Of a stretch of DNA of 24,600 nucleotides, positions 6,680 through 13,689 are shown in pieces. The notes beneath the pieces were generated by a model. It did no database searches. It was not told the DNA's origin and worked only from the letters and a program-made list of their open reading frames with translations. The stretch spans positions 1 to 24,600 of the IMG/VR virus record IMGVR_UViG_3300042308_000062. One strand, given 5' to 3'. The position numbers and the translations under genes are program-made. This stretch comes from a virus. Each line of letters opens with the position of its first letter. Within the stretch, counting starts at the first letter, position 1.

Positions 6680-6874
6680 ATGGCCAATCTGCTTGAAGTT
6701 TTAGACGGCAAACTAAACGAACACGTCAAGCAGTTGGTTGACGTAATTAGTGCTGGTGGAGCTAAATCCCACGAGCACTATAAAGAACTGTGCGGAACTA
6801 TCCGAGGTCTGCAAACCGCGCAGTATGAACTTGCTGACCTCGTGCGAAAAACTAAGGATTATGACGATGACTGA
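6680..6874 (+). CDS. Small hypothetical protein between portal and co-chaperonin
   Basis: A 64-residue, mostly helical protein with an acidic C-terminus (KTKDYDDD). It follows the portal stop by two bases and has a GGGAG ribosome site inside the end of the portal gene. The next gene starts inside its last codons. I do not recognise a domain. Tight packing between portal and co-chaperonin suggests a role in head assembly, but nothing in the sequence specifies it. A small helical accessory protein is the safest description. Confidence 0.75.
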   Translation: MANLLEVLDGKLNEHVKQLVDVISAGGAKSHEHYKELCGTIRGLQTAQYELADLVRKTKDYDDD

Positions 6875-7271
6875 ATTTGATGTCAGTGCGGTTGATCTGA
6901 GCGGGGTGCTTAATACCTCCGCAGAAGAGAAAGCCAAACAAGTACCGGACCCCGCGACGTACCACATTCTGTGTATGTTGCCCAAAGCTGAAGAAGAATT
7001 CAGCGAGACAGGGATTCTAAAATCTACCACAGCTATGCATCACGAGGAGCTTTTATCCCCCGTGTTGTTTGTTGCAAAGATTGGTCCCGATGCGTTTAAA
7101 GACGCTGCCAGATTCCCATCTGGTCCATCATGCAAAGTTGGTGATTTTATTTTGGTTCGTCCAAACACCGGCACGCGCATGAAAATTCATGGCACCGAAT
7201 GGCGTTTAATTAACGATGATTCCATACAAGCCGTTGTGCAAGACCCTCGTGGTATCCAACGCCCTCACTAA
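6867..7271 (+). CDS. GroES-like co-chaperonin
   Basis: A 134-residue protein whose C-terminal two thirds follow the GroES plan. A first strand (YHILCMLPK, 32-40) is followed by a mobile-loop-like segment with the TGIL signature (48-51), then the VLFVAKIGPDAF strand and turn (66-77). The closing block KVGDFILVRPNTGTRMKIHG (90-109) runs into EWRLINDDSIQAVV, matching the GroES pattern of KVGD-VLF, a G-T turn, KIDG and D-I-AVI. GroES caps the GroEL folding chamber; T4 gp31 is the known phage version needed for capsid protein folding. About 25 extra residues precede the domain. I chose the ATG at 6867, 8 bases after AAGGA (an ATG at 6861 is too close), overlapping the previous gene. It is followed by scaffold and capsid genes. 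Confidence 0.8.
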   Translation: MTEFDVSAVDLSGVLNTSAEEKAKQVPDPATYHILCMLPKAEEEFSETGILKSTTAMHHEELLSPVLFVAKIGPDAFKDAARFPSGPSCKVGDFILVRPNTGTRMKIHGTEWRLINDDSIQAVVQDPRGIQRPH

Positions 7272-7280
7272 GGAGTAATC

Positions 7281-8237
7281 ATGGCTGAAATTGAAAAGAC
7301 AGAATTTGAGTTTCCTGATGAAGTCGAAGTCAACGCCCGCAAGGGTGGCAAGGTTGTAGAACCTGAGTCCGACGAACCGGAAATTGAAGTCGTAGACGAC
7401 ACGCCTCCTGAAGACCGTGGGCGCAAACCCATGTCTGAGCCGCCCAAAGATGTGACGGATGAAGAGTTGTCAAAGTACGACGAAAGTGTTCAAAAACGCA
7501 TAAAACACTTTACAAAAGGCTATCACGACGAGCGCCGCGCTAAAGAAGCGGCTGAACGTGAAAAAGAAGAAGCACTGCGGTTTGCCCGATCATTGGCGGA
7601 AGAAAACAAACAGCTTAAAGGTTCTGTTAATCAGAATCAGACAGCTTTGTTAGAACAAGCCAAGAAAGTGGTGGCTAACGAGCTTGAATCTGCAAAACGT
7701 CAGTACAAAGAAGCCTACGAAGCGGGTGATTCCGACGCTTTGGTCAACGCTCAAGAAGCGCTTACCTCGGCCAAGATGAAAGCGGAAAAAGTAAATAATT
7801 TTCGCCCAACCCCTTTACAGGTGGAAAAAACTGATGTACAACCCGCATATCAGCCCCAACCGGCTGCACCCGTGGACGACAAACTGCTTGCATGGCAAGA
7901 CCAAAATCAGTGGTTTGGGTCCAATAAACGGATGACAGCTTATGCCCTCGGCTTGCACGAGGACTTGGTAGGGGAAGGAATTCCGGCAGGCAGTGAAGAA
8001 TACTACCGACGTATCAACACTGACATGCGCGAAAGGTTTGCCGACCAATTTGGAGCCGACGAACCCGCTGATGCGAAACCTCAGCGAACCAAATCCAATA
8101 ACGTTGCACCTGCAACGCGTAGTACAGCACCGCGAAAAATCGTGCTGACGCAGACACAGGTGAATCTCGCCAAGCGGTTGGGGGTTCCATTGGAACTGTA
8201 CGCCCGTAAGGTTGCTGAAGAAATGAGGAAAACATAA
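7281..8237 (+). CDS. Scaffolding protein
   Basis: A 318-residue, highly charged protein placed between portal and major capsid protein, where scaffold genes normally lie. The first 60 residues are acidic. Residues about 60-175 form a long Lys/Glu/Ala helix (a probable coiled coil). Proline-rich linkers follow, then a segment with WQDQNQWFGSNKRMTAYALG, and a basic C-terminal end (TQVNLAKRLGVPLELYARK) that would suit the capsid-binding helix-turn-helix known from scaffolds. Scaffold directs assembly of the empty shell and leaves or is degraded before packaging. No protease signature is seen. AAGGAG lies 5 bases before the ATG. Confidence comes from position and composition more than from a conserved motif. 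Confidence 0.8.
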   Translation: MAEIEKTEFEFPDEVEVNARKGGKVVEPESDEPEIEVVDDTPPEDRGRKPMSEPPKDVTDEELSKYDESVQKRIKHFTKGYHDERRAKEAAEREKEEALRFARSLAEENKQLKGSVNQNQTALLEQAKKVVANELESAKRQYKEAYEAGDSDALVNAQEALTSAKMKAEKVNNFRPTPLQVEKTDVQPAYQPQPAAPVDDKLLAWQDQNQWFGSNKRMTAYALGLHEDLVGEGIPAGSEEYYRRINTDMRERFADQFGADEPADAKPQRTKSNNVAPATRSTAPRKIVLTQTQVNLAKRLGVPLELYARKVAEEMRKT

Positions 8238-8689
8238 TGGAAAAAACTAACCGCGCACCACGCGAACTTGATACCCGCGAACAGGCGGAGCGTCCAAAAC
8301 AATGGATGCCCCCCAAACTTCTACCCGATCCGAAGCCGGAACCGGGTTATGCATTTCGTTGGATCAGGATTGCCTCGCAAGGGAAAGATGACGCCACGAA
8401 CTATTCCTCCAAGCTTGCCGAGGGTTGGGAACCCGTTAAAGCTTCTGATCATCCCGAGATTCGTCTGTTTAATTCTGCTGCGGCAAAGTTTCCAGACAGT
8501 ATTGAGGTAGGTGGTCTCCTGCTTTGCAAAACACCTGTGGAGTTTACTGAACAGCGTAATGCGTACTATCGCCAACAAGCAGATGCGCAGATGCAATCAG
8601 TTGACAACACCTACATGCGCGAGAATGATCCGAGGATGCCTATGTTCAAAGAACGTAAGTCCACGGTCACTTTCGGAAAAGGTATTTAA
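8237..8689 (+). CDS. Virion-associated or head-assembly protein, unassigned
   Basis: A 150-residue soluble protein that overlaps the scaffold stop by one base (TAATG). It has a conserved-looking core (GYAFRWIRIASQG, EGWEPVKASDHPEI, EVGGLLLCKTPVEF). The C-terminal part is helical with polar residues (NAYYRQQADAQMQSV), followed by FKERKSTVTFGKGI. This plan is familiar from a small protein found beside the scaffold and capsid genes of many environmental phages, but I cannot give it a proven function. Decoration, head completion or assembly helper are all possible. The gene is followed by an 18-base gap with a TTGGAG ribosome site for the next gene. Confidence 0.75.
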   Translation: MEKTNRAPRELDTREQAERPKQWMPPKLLPDPKPEPGYAFRWIRIASQGKDDATNYSSKLAEGWEPVKASDHPEIRLFNSAAAKFPDSIEVGGLLLCKTPVEFTEQRNAYYRQQADAQMQSVDNTYMRENDPRMPMFKERKSTVTFGKGI

Positions 8690-8707
8690 TTTTTTTGGAG
8701 ACTTAAA

Positions 8708-9310
8708 ATGTCAATGACCAATACCCCCTATGGCCTACGAGCCATTAACCGTAACGACGGCATGCCCTATGCTGGCGCTACGAGTCAGTTCTTAATCGAC
8801 CCCGCTGGTGAAGCAACTAACTTGTTTTTTGGACAAGCAGTTATCATTGGCGCTGACGGTTATATCGCTTTGGCTACCGCCACCGGCGCAGACTTAACTA
8901 CCAATAACCTTGGTGGCGACAGTATGGGTGCTTGGGGCGTGTTTGTTGGTGCATCTTACATCAACGCACAAGGCCAACAAATCTACGGTCAGTACTACCC
9001 CTCCGGCACAACCGGCGTGGTGACTGCATACGTTATCACTGACCCCAACGTGACTTTCCAAGCTCAATTGGATGGTCAAGTAACTCAGGCCGCTCTTGGC
9101 GCAAACACCTTCTTTGCTGCTGCGCAGTCTACTTCTACAGGTAACACCCGTACAGGTAACTCTACCAGCGCTTTGGAAAGCACAGTAGTAACTACTGCCG
9201 CTGCGTTTAAGATCATCGGTTTCGCTTCCCCATTGACTGATACTTACACTGAAGTGTTTGTTAAGTTCAATCCCGGCGCTTCCGCTTTCACTAACGCCGT
9301 TGGCATCTAA
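8708..9310 (+). CDS. Structural protein, possible capsid decoration or stabilisation protein
   Basis: A 200-residue Gly/Ala/Thr-rich protein directly before the major capsid gene. Composition and alternating hydrophobic strands suggest a beta-rich fold. It begins with TPYGLRAINRNDGMPYAGAT and ends with a compact strand segment (FVKFNPGASAF). Proteins of this size and place often decorate or stabilise the shell, and the Gly/Thr-rich surface is compatible, but no specific motif decides it. The start at 8708 has GGAG 7 bases upstream; an ATG six bases later is also possible. A tail or head-vertex role cannot be ruled out. Confidence 0.75.
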   Translation: MSMTNTPYGLRAINRNDGMPYAGATSQFLIDPAGEATNLFFGQAVIIGADGYIALATATGADLTTNNLGGDSMGAWGVFVGASYINAQGQQIYGQYYPSGTTGVVTAYVITDPNVTFQAQLDGQVTQAALGANTFFAAAQSTSTGNTRTGNSTSALESTVVTTAAAFKIIGFASPLTDTYTEVFVKFNPGASAFTNAVGI

Positions 9311-9321
9311 GGAGCTAAATC

Positions 9322-10230
9322 ATGGCTATTTCACGCGCACAACTGCTCAAAGAATTACTCCCCGGCTTGAACGCTTTGTTCGGTCTTGAGTACGCTAAAT
9401 ACGGCGAAGAGCACAAAGAAATCTACGAAACAGAGACATCTGAGCGTAGCTTCGAAGAAGAGACAAAGCTGTCTGGCTTCGGTCAAGCACCAGTCAAAAA
9501 CGAGGGTTCTGCCATCGCTTATGACAATGCACAAGAAGCATGGACTGCACGTTACACCCACGAAACCATTGCGATGGGCTTCTCCATCACAGAGGAAGCT
9601 GTGGAAGATAACTTGTATGACTCTTTGTCTTCACGTTATACCAAGGCTTTGGCCCGTGGTATGGCTTACACCAAGCAGGTCAAGGCTGCTGCAATCTTGA
9701 ACAACGGCTTTGCCGGTGGCCCCACTTACGGTGACGGTCAAGTTTTGTTCTCGACACAGCACCCCTTGGTTTCTGGTGGCGTTAACAGCAATACACCATC
9801 TACTCCTGCCGACTTGAATGAAACATCGTTGGAAAACGCTGTGATTCAGATCGCTGCTTGGACAGATGAGCGTAGCTTGCTGATCGCTGCAAAGCCCCGT
9901 AAGTTGATCGTTCCTCCTTCTTTAATGTTCGTTGCTACACGTTTGCTCGAAACCGAACTCCGCGTTTCTACAGCCGACAATGACATCAACGCATTGAAGA
10001 ACAACGGTTCAATCCCTGAAGGCTACACTGTTAATCACTACCTGACAGACACCAATGCTTGGTTCCTGTGTACAGATGTGCCTAACGGTTTAAAGCACTT
10101 TGTTCGTACCCCCTTGTCTACCGGAATGGATGGAGATTTCGACACAGGTAACGTTCGTTACAAGTCCCGTGAGCGTTACAGCTTCGGTGTGTCAGACCCA
10201 CTGGGCGTGTTCGGTTCACCCGGCGCTTAA
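9322..10230 (+). CDS. Major capsid protein
   Basis: A 302-residue protein of the HK97-fold capsid type, similar in style to the Mu gpT-like major head subunits. Supporting stretches are the N-terminal helix (AQLLKELLPGLNALFGLEYAKY), the central block with TARYTHETIAMGFSITEEAV, the LFSTQHPLV loop, and the KPRKLIVPPSLMFVATRLL segment. The C-terminal part (VRYKSRERYSFGVSDPLGVF) matches the usual end of this family. AAGGAG precedes the ATG and overlaps the stop codon of the previous gene. A strong intrinsic terminator follows at 10251-10279, which would boost relative output of the capsid-proximal genes. There is no visible N-terminal delta domain, agreeing with a separate scaffold gene. Confidence 0.9.
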   Translation: MAISRAQLLKELLPGLNALFGLEYAKYGEEHKEIYETETSERSFEEETKLSGFGQAPVKNEGSAIAYDNAQEAWTARYTHETIAMGFSITEEAVEDNLYDSLSSRYTKALARGMAYTKQVKAAAILNNGFAGGPTYGDGQVLFSTQHPLVSGGVNSNTPSTPADLNETSLENAVIQIAAWTDERSLLIAAKPRKLIVPPSLMFVATRLLETELRVSTADNDINALKNNGSIPEGYTVNHYLTDTNAWFLCTDVPNGLKHFVRTPLSTGMDGDFDTGNVRYKSRERYSFGVSDPLGVFGSPGA

Positions 10231-10250
10231 TATTTCTTTGGAAATATTTG

Positions 10251-10279
10251 AAAAGGGGCCTTGTGCCCCTTTTTCTTTT
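10251..10279 (+). terminator. Intrinsic terminator after the major capsid gene
   Basis: AAAAGGGGC (10251-10259) pairs with GCCCCTTTT (10265-10273) across a 5-base loop, followed by a T-rich tail. It is 20 bases past the capsid stop codon. Downstream virion genes therefore need read-through, antitermination or their own promoter. Confidence 0.9.
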
Positions 10280-10311
10280 GTTGTATATTGTTCCCAATCC
10301 GGGCTTATCCG

Positions 10312-10354
10312 GTGCATTAGACAGTCCCGGCTGACGACATACAGACTAATGCAC
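10312..10354. repeat. Inverted repeat in the gap after the capsid terminator
   Basis: GTGCATTAG (10312-10320) and CTAATGCAC (10346-10354) form perfect 9-base arms with a 25-base loop. It lies between the capsid terminator and the AAGGA site of the next gene. No clear promoter boxes are seen. It could be a regulatory leader structure, a processing site or a small RNA. Confidence 0.6.
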
Positions 10355-10378
10355 TTAACTTGTATGTAAGGAAAAATC

Positions 10379-10972
10379 ATGGCATTGACCACATTCTCCG
10401 GCCCAGTCAAATCGTTAAACGGTTTTATCGGCGGCACAGCAACCTCCCCCATTGCAGTAACAACTGCTGGCAATATTTCTGAATCTTACGCTACGACATC
10501 TGCCACCACTGGCGATACACGTTTGTCGTATAACCGGTTGACTTTTACCTCTACAGGTTCAGGCGAAACATTTCGTGCTTTGACCCGAGTAACGGGTGCT
10601 AACGGCGCTACAGGCGGCACAATCAACGGTGCTCATATTTCTACTTCAATTAACACGGGCGGCACAATTTCTGGTGCGGCTAACGCAATCCGTGCAACCA
10701 TTGGTGCTGCTGTTGCCGCTCCCGGCGGTACATTGGCTGCTTTGCAGTTGGATACTGACTTTGCTTCTGGCACAACTCTTGGTGCTGAAAGTGCTTTCAT
10801 CCGCGTAACTGACTCGGGTGCTGGCACAGGCAAGATGACTCGCTTGATGAACGTTGGTACAGGTACAGGCTTGTTCACTGCGGCTACTAGCTCAAGCACT
10901 TTGGCTGGTGGCCTCAGAGTTCGTATTGCCGGTGCTGATTACTTTTTGGTTGTTGCTAGCGCAGTAGCCTAA
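10379..10972 (+). CDS. Structural protein, Gly/Thr/Ala-rich, unassigned
   Basis: A 197-residue protein rich in Gly, Thr, Ala and Ser with regularly spaced beta-strand segments, such as TFRALTRVTGANGATGGT and GLRVRIAGADYFLVVASA. It begins with a short hydrophobic strand region (FSGPVKSLNGFIGG). The style is that of a phage virion protein forming a beta-helix-like or barrel-like surface element. A homolog role such as decoration or fibre-associated protein is plausible but not proven. AAGGA lies just before the ATG. It is the first gene after the capsid terminator and overlaps the next, 56-residue gene by one base. Confidence 0.75.
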   Translation: MALTTFSGPVKSLNGFIGGTATSPIAVTTAGNISESYATTSATTGDTRLSYNRLTFTSTGSGETFRALTRVTGANGATGGTINGAHISTSINTGGTISGAANAIRATIGAAVAAPGGTLAALQLDTDFASGTTLGAESAFIRVTDSGAGTGKMTRLMNVGTGTGLFTAATSSSTLAGGLRVRIAGADYFLVVASAVA

Positions 10973-11142
10973 TGCAGATCACCAAGGAATTCTTGGAGAC
11001 TGAGATTCGTGAACTTGAGACTGAAGCACAGAAGGCCCAAACCTTTTTAGTTCAGGCTCAAGCCACGATCCAAGCGTACAAGATGCTCATAAACAGGCTA
11101 GACGCACCGGAATTGGAGCAGCAAAATGACGATGCAATATGA
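10972..11142 (+). CDS. Small coiled-coil protein, 56 residues
   Basis: This short gene starts in the TAATG overlap with the previous stop codon and ends inside the next gene. The chain is an almost continuous charged helix (EFLETEIRELETEAQKAQ, then QAQATIQAYKMLINRLD) with heptad-like hydrophobic spacing, so a coiled coil is likely. It has no transmembrane segment. Similar one-helix proteins are often seen beside phage virion genes, but I know of no fixed function. The tight overlap on both sides and the conserved codon-like composition support it as a real gene. Confidence 0.7.
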   Translation: MQITKEFLETEIRELETEAQKAQTFLVQAQATIQAYKMLINRLDAPELEQQNDDAI

Positions 11143-11638
11143 TGTAAAACAAGGGCATTTAAACCAAAGTGGTTTTTTTGTTCTTGGGCGGAACCGTGTA
11201 AAAGGCGTTTCTTTTTACGGCGGTAGCGGAACTTTGGTTTTGTTTGATACAACCACAGCCCCAGTAACTTCAAGCGTAACTTATGCTCGTACAAACACGG
11301 TTGTAACTGTTACCAAAACTGCTCACGGGTTGTCAACTGGAAACGTTGTTGGTATTCACTTTGCCAGCAATGCAGGCGTTTCAGCCACAGACGGTAATTA
11401 CACAATTACTAAGACAGGCGCTGACACGTTTACGTTAAATGACATTAACACTGGAAGCATAACTTCTACTGCGGCTTTGTACGTAAGTGGCGCAAATCGT
11501 TGGTTAATGACTTACGAAACTCATTCATCAGATGAATTCCAAAACGCCCCCATGATTCCCGGCGAAGGCGTGTTGGCAGTCAATGGGATTTATGCCTACA
11601 TGAGCGCAATTGACGCAGCGCAGATTTATTATGGCTAA
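11126..11638 (+). CDS. Structural protein with beta-sandwich-like segment
   Basis: A 170-residue protein. The first 50 residues contain a hydrophobic strand region (SGFFVLGRNRVKGVSFYGG). Residues about 50-115 form a repeat-like beta segment with the pattern VTVTKTAHGLSTGNVVGIHF and NYTITKTGADTFTLNDI, common in Ig-like or fibre-surface domains of tail proteins. A C-terminal segment (MTYETHSSDEFQNAPMIPGE) ends the chain. GGAG lies 7 bases before the ATG at 11126, which overlaps the preceding gene by 17 bases. A tail or head-surface role fits its place, but this is inference. Confidence 0.75.
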   Translation: MTMQYDVKQGHLNQSGFFVLGRNRVKGVSFYGGSGTLVLFDTTTAPVTSSVTYARTNTVVTVTKTAHGLSTGNVVGIHFASNAGVSATDGNYTITKTGADTFTLNDINTGSITSTAALYVSGANRWLMTYETHSSDEFQNAPMIPGEGVLAVNGIYAYMSAIDAAQIYYG

Positions 11639-11885
11639 GTCTCCAGCATGGCAGAGGAAAGAGGGCAAATCGGACGCGGGCGGATTGAACGCCAAGGGCC
11701 GTGCTTCCTACAACAAAGCCAATCCGGGCAAGCCGGGATTGAAAGCGCCCCAACCAGAGGGCGGGTCCCGGCGCGACTCCTTCTGCGCTCGAATGAGTGG
11801 CATGAAGAAAAAACTAACAAGCGCGAAGACGGCGAACGATCCGAATTCACGTATCAACAAGAGCCTACGGGCGTGGAACTGCTGA
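11631..11885 (+). CDS. Small basic phage protein with conserved WQRKEGK and RKWNC-like ends
   Basis: An 84-residue strongly basic protein: SPAWQRKEGKS near the N-terminus, GGLNAKGRASYNKANPGKPG, then SFCARMSGMKKKLTSAKTAN and a C-terminal SLRAWNC. I recall this pattern from a widespread small phage protein family (I believe DUF6321, not verified). The ATG at 11631 overlaps the previous stop by 8 bases; a longer reading from 11610 adds only MTQRRFI and is less likely. Two conserved Cys residues could bind metal or form a disulfide. Function unknown; its basic charge and virion-operon place suggest contact with DNA or a shell protein. Confidence 0.8.
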   Translation: MAKSPAWQRKEGKSDAGGLNAKGRASYNKANPGKPGLKAPQPEGGSRRDSFCARMSGMKKKLTSAKTANDPNSRINKSLRAWNC

Positions 11886-11886
11886 C

Positions 11887-12078
11887 ATGAGCGATACGCA
11901 CGAAACGACAAAGCATGTTGTTGATGCGCTGTCGATAATGACTGTTGTGGGAACCCTAGTGGAAATGTTGCCGTCTATTGCCGCAATCTTCACAATTGTG
12001 TGGACGGTAATCCGCATCTGGGAAACCGAAACGGTGCAAAATTTGCTGGGTAGGAAAGGCAAACAAAGTGCCGAGTAG
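11887..12078 (+). CDS. Holin-like small membrane protein
   Basis: A 63-residue protein with a hydrophobic stretch from about residue 14 to 45 (VVGTLVEMLPSIAAIFTIVWT) that can form one or two membrane segments. It is preceded by a short charged N-terminus and followed by a charged tail (RIWETETVQNLLGRKGKQ). Size and charge layout fit small phage holins, which form the membrane hole that starts lysis. No endolysin or spanin is next to it, so a different membrane role is possible. The ATG lies one base after the previous stop. The next gene starts inside its last codons with GTG. Confidence 0.6.
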   Translation: MSDTHETTKHVVDALSIMTVVGTLVEMLPSIAAIFTIVWTVIRIWETETVQNLLGRKGKQSAE

Positions 12079-12517
12079 TTCTAAAAAACAACATAATTTC
12101 ATGGCAGCGGTGGCTAACAACCCATCTTTTGCTAAGAAAGTAGGCGTCCCACAGTCCGTGGGCAAGGACTTTAACCAAGCGGACAAGGGCCGCAAATTCT
12201 CTAAAGGTGGCGATATGAAAAAGATGAATATGGGCGGATATGCAGACGGCGGTATGCCTATGGTTAACAAGGGCGGCAAGATGGTCCCTTCCTTTGCTGC
12301 TGACGGCAAGGGCAAGATGGCCAAAGGTGGCATTGCTACTTCTTTGAAAGCCCACGCTGCGGCTCCCGCGTCTAAAGCACACGGTATGAAAAAAGGCGGT
12401 ATGGCTGCATCCAAAATGGGTTCAGTCAAAACTTCCGCTACTCGAGATGGTGTCGCGTCTAAGGGTAAAACCAAAGGCAAGATGATTAAGATGAACATGG
12501 GCGGCAGAGCCTGCTAA
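12068..12517 (+). CDS. Basic Lys/Gly/Met-rich protein with KGKT motif
   Basis: A 149-residue protein that starts with a compact module (SSSKKQHNFMAAVANNPSFA, then KVGVPQSVGKDF) familiar from small phage proteins. It continues with low-complexity Lys/Gly/Met repeats (MKKMNMGGYADGGMPMVNKG) and ends with a motif RDGVASKGKTKGKM, which recurs in the next gene and at 15006. The GTG at 12068 gives the full N-terminal module; an ATG at 12101 would cut it. Very basic, flexible proteins like this may bind DNA or RNA in the particle, but no function is known to me. The start overlaps the holin-like gene by 11 bases. Confidence 0.75.
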   Translation: MPSSSKKQHNFMAAVANNPSFAKKVGVPQSVGKDFNQADKGRKFSKGGDMKKMNMGGYADGGMPMVNKGGKMVPSFAADGKGKMAKGGIATSLKAHAAAPASKAHGMKKGGMAASKMGSVKTSATRDGVASKGKTKGKMIKMNMGGRAC

Positions 12518-12529
12518 CAAGGAGTTAAC

Positions 12530-12997
12530 ATGAAAAAACGTTACGAAGACGGCGGTGACATAGACGCTATGGAAGAAGCCGACAAAGCTTATAGAGCTAA
12601 CAAACGTCCACTCAAAGAGATGGGCGACGCTGGCGCTGCGGAAGAAGCTGGGCAATTTGGCGATGCAGGAACCAGCCGGATTGTAAAAGCTACCCCTAAG
12701 GCTACCCCCAAAAAAGCTGCGCCTAAACCCGCTGCTAAGCCTGCTGCAAAAACAGAATACAAACCTGCAATTAAAGCTTCAGAGATGCCTGCTGACGACA
12801 CCAAGATGTCTGTAACAGACCGCGCAAAAGCTAGTCGTGAACGCGCTAGAGCCGGTAGTGGTACAACCGATAGACGTTCTGTTGGCGAGCGTTTAAAGTC
12901 CGCATTTGGTATGAAATCTGGCGGTTCTGTAGGTTCTGCTTCCCGTCGTGCTGATGGTATTGCTACCAAAGGTAAGACACGCGGAAAGATGTGCTGA
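12530..12997 (+). CDS. Charged low-complexity protein with KGKT motif
   Basis: A 155-residue protein. An acidic helical N-terminus (EDGGDIDAMEEADKAYRANK) is followed by a Pro/Ala/Lys linker (ATPKATPKKAAPKPAAKPAA), which looks disordered. A basic region with RERARAGSGTTDRRSVGERL follows, and the C-terminus is RRADGIATKGKTRGKMC. The last segment repeats the motif of the previous gene. AAGGAG lies 5 bases before the ATG. The linker resembles those of histone-H1-like proteins, though that may be only composition. Function unknown. Confidence 0.75.
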   Translation: MKKRYEDGGDIDAMEEADKAYRANKRPLKEMGDAGAAEEAGQFGDAGTSRIVKATPKATPKKAAPKPAAKPAAKTEYKPAIKASEMPADDTKMSVTDRAKASRERARAGSGTTDRRSVGERLKSAFGMKSGGSVGSASRRADGIATKGKTRGKMC

Positions 12998-12998
12998 T

Positions 12999-13175
12999 AT
13001 GGCAACCGTAAAACCTGCTGCTAAAGTAGTTAAGTCTTTGAAAAAGGCTGGGTTTTACGGCGCTAGTAAACCCAAACGGCTGGGTATTATTAACAAAGTT
13101 ACGACCAAGCCCCAACGGATAGAAATGGTTGATAAATTATTTCTAGCCAAGAAAGCTAAAGGTAATCCAAAATGA
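12999..13175 (+). CDS. Small basic protein, 58 residues
   Basis: I chose the ATG at 12999, one base after the previous stop, over the upstream ATG at 12948, which would run through the KGKT end of the previous gene. The protein is strongly basic (about a quarter Lys/Arg) with ATVKPAAKVVKSLKKAGFYG at the start and KLFLAKKAKGNPK at the end. No Cys, no membrane segment. It overlaps the next gene by four bases. No family recognised; it belongs to the run of basic proteins from 11631 to 13689. Confidence 0.7.
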   Translation: MATVKPAAKVVKSLKKAGFYGASKPKRLGIINKVTTKPQRIEMVDKLFLAKKAKGNPK

Positions 13176-13459
13176 TGGCAAGTCGTGGAATGGGGGCAAT
13201 GTCCCCAAGTAAAATGCCCCGTGCAAAGAAAAAAGCACGTAGGGATGATACTGACTTTACCCAGTACAAAGAGGGTGGGGATGTAAAGTCTAAAGTAAAC
13301 GAGGCGGGTAACTACACCAAGCCAGAACTACGTAAAAGAATCTTTAACGCTGTGAAAGCAGAAGCCACAGCAGGCACTGGCGCTGGGCAATGGAGCGCGA
13401 GAAAAGCACAAATGGTGGCACAGCGCTATAAAAAAGCTGGCGGAGGTTACAGAGATTGA
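13172..13459 (+). CDS. Small basic protein with conserved NEAGNYTKPELR / QWSARKAQ block
   Basis: A 95-residue protein. The C-terminal 55 residues carry a conserved block, KVNEAGNYTKPELRKRIFNA, then GAGQWSARKAQMVAQRYKKA and GGGY, which I recall from small proteins in many phages and some giant viruses. Its biochemical role is not known to me. A basic N-terminal tail (PRAKKKARRDD) precedes it. The start overlaps the preceding gene by four bases (ATGA) and the end overlaps the following TTG start by four. The conserved block makes it a good anchor for a family search. Confidence 0.8.
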   Translation: MMASRGMGAMSPSKMPRAKKKARRDDTDFTQYKEGGDVKSKVNEAGNYTKPELRKRIFNAVKAEATAGTGAGQWSARKAQMVAQRYKKAGGGYRD

Positions 13460-13689
13460 AAGCTCCTCAGAAATCGCTCAAAGATTGGGGTGACCAGAAA
13501 TGGCGCACTAAGTCTGGTAAACCGTCGAGCAAGACGGGGGAGCGGTATTTGCCTGAGAAAGCCATTAAGTCTTTGTCCCCGCAAGAATATGCAGCCACAA
13601 CCAAAGCTAAGCGTGCTGGTAAGGCGTCTGGCAAACAGTTTGTAGCTCAACCAAAATCCATTGCAAAGAAAACGGCAGGCTTTAGATGA
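13456..13689 (+). CDS. Small basic protein with conserved KWRTKSGKPSS / ERYLPEKA block, TTG start
   Basis: A 77-residue protein with the recognisable blocks DQKWRTKSGKPSSKTGERYL and YAATTKAKRAGKASGKQF, seen in small phage proteins (possibly DUF5872, from memory). The reading begins with TTG at 13456, overlapping the previous stop by four bases. No ATG lies before the conserved part, so TTG is the likely start; GGAGG (13442-13446) sits 9 bases ahead of it. The last codons overlap the start of the 308-residue connector gene. Function unknown. Confidence 0.8.
   Translation: MKAPQKSLKDWGDQKWRTKSGKPSSKTGERYLPEKAIKSLSPQEYAATTKAKRAGKASGKQFVAQPKSIAKKTAGFR

Noticed and set aside
6109-6696. Forward 195-residue frame inside the portal gene
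   Set aside because: An out-of-frame shadow of the Gln-rich portal tail; composition (Cys/Trp/Arg/Lys/Ser-rich) is not protein-like and the portal frame is clear.
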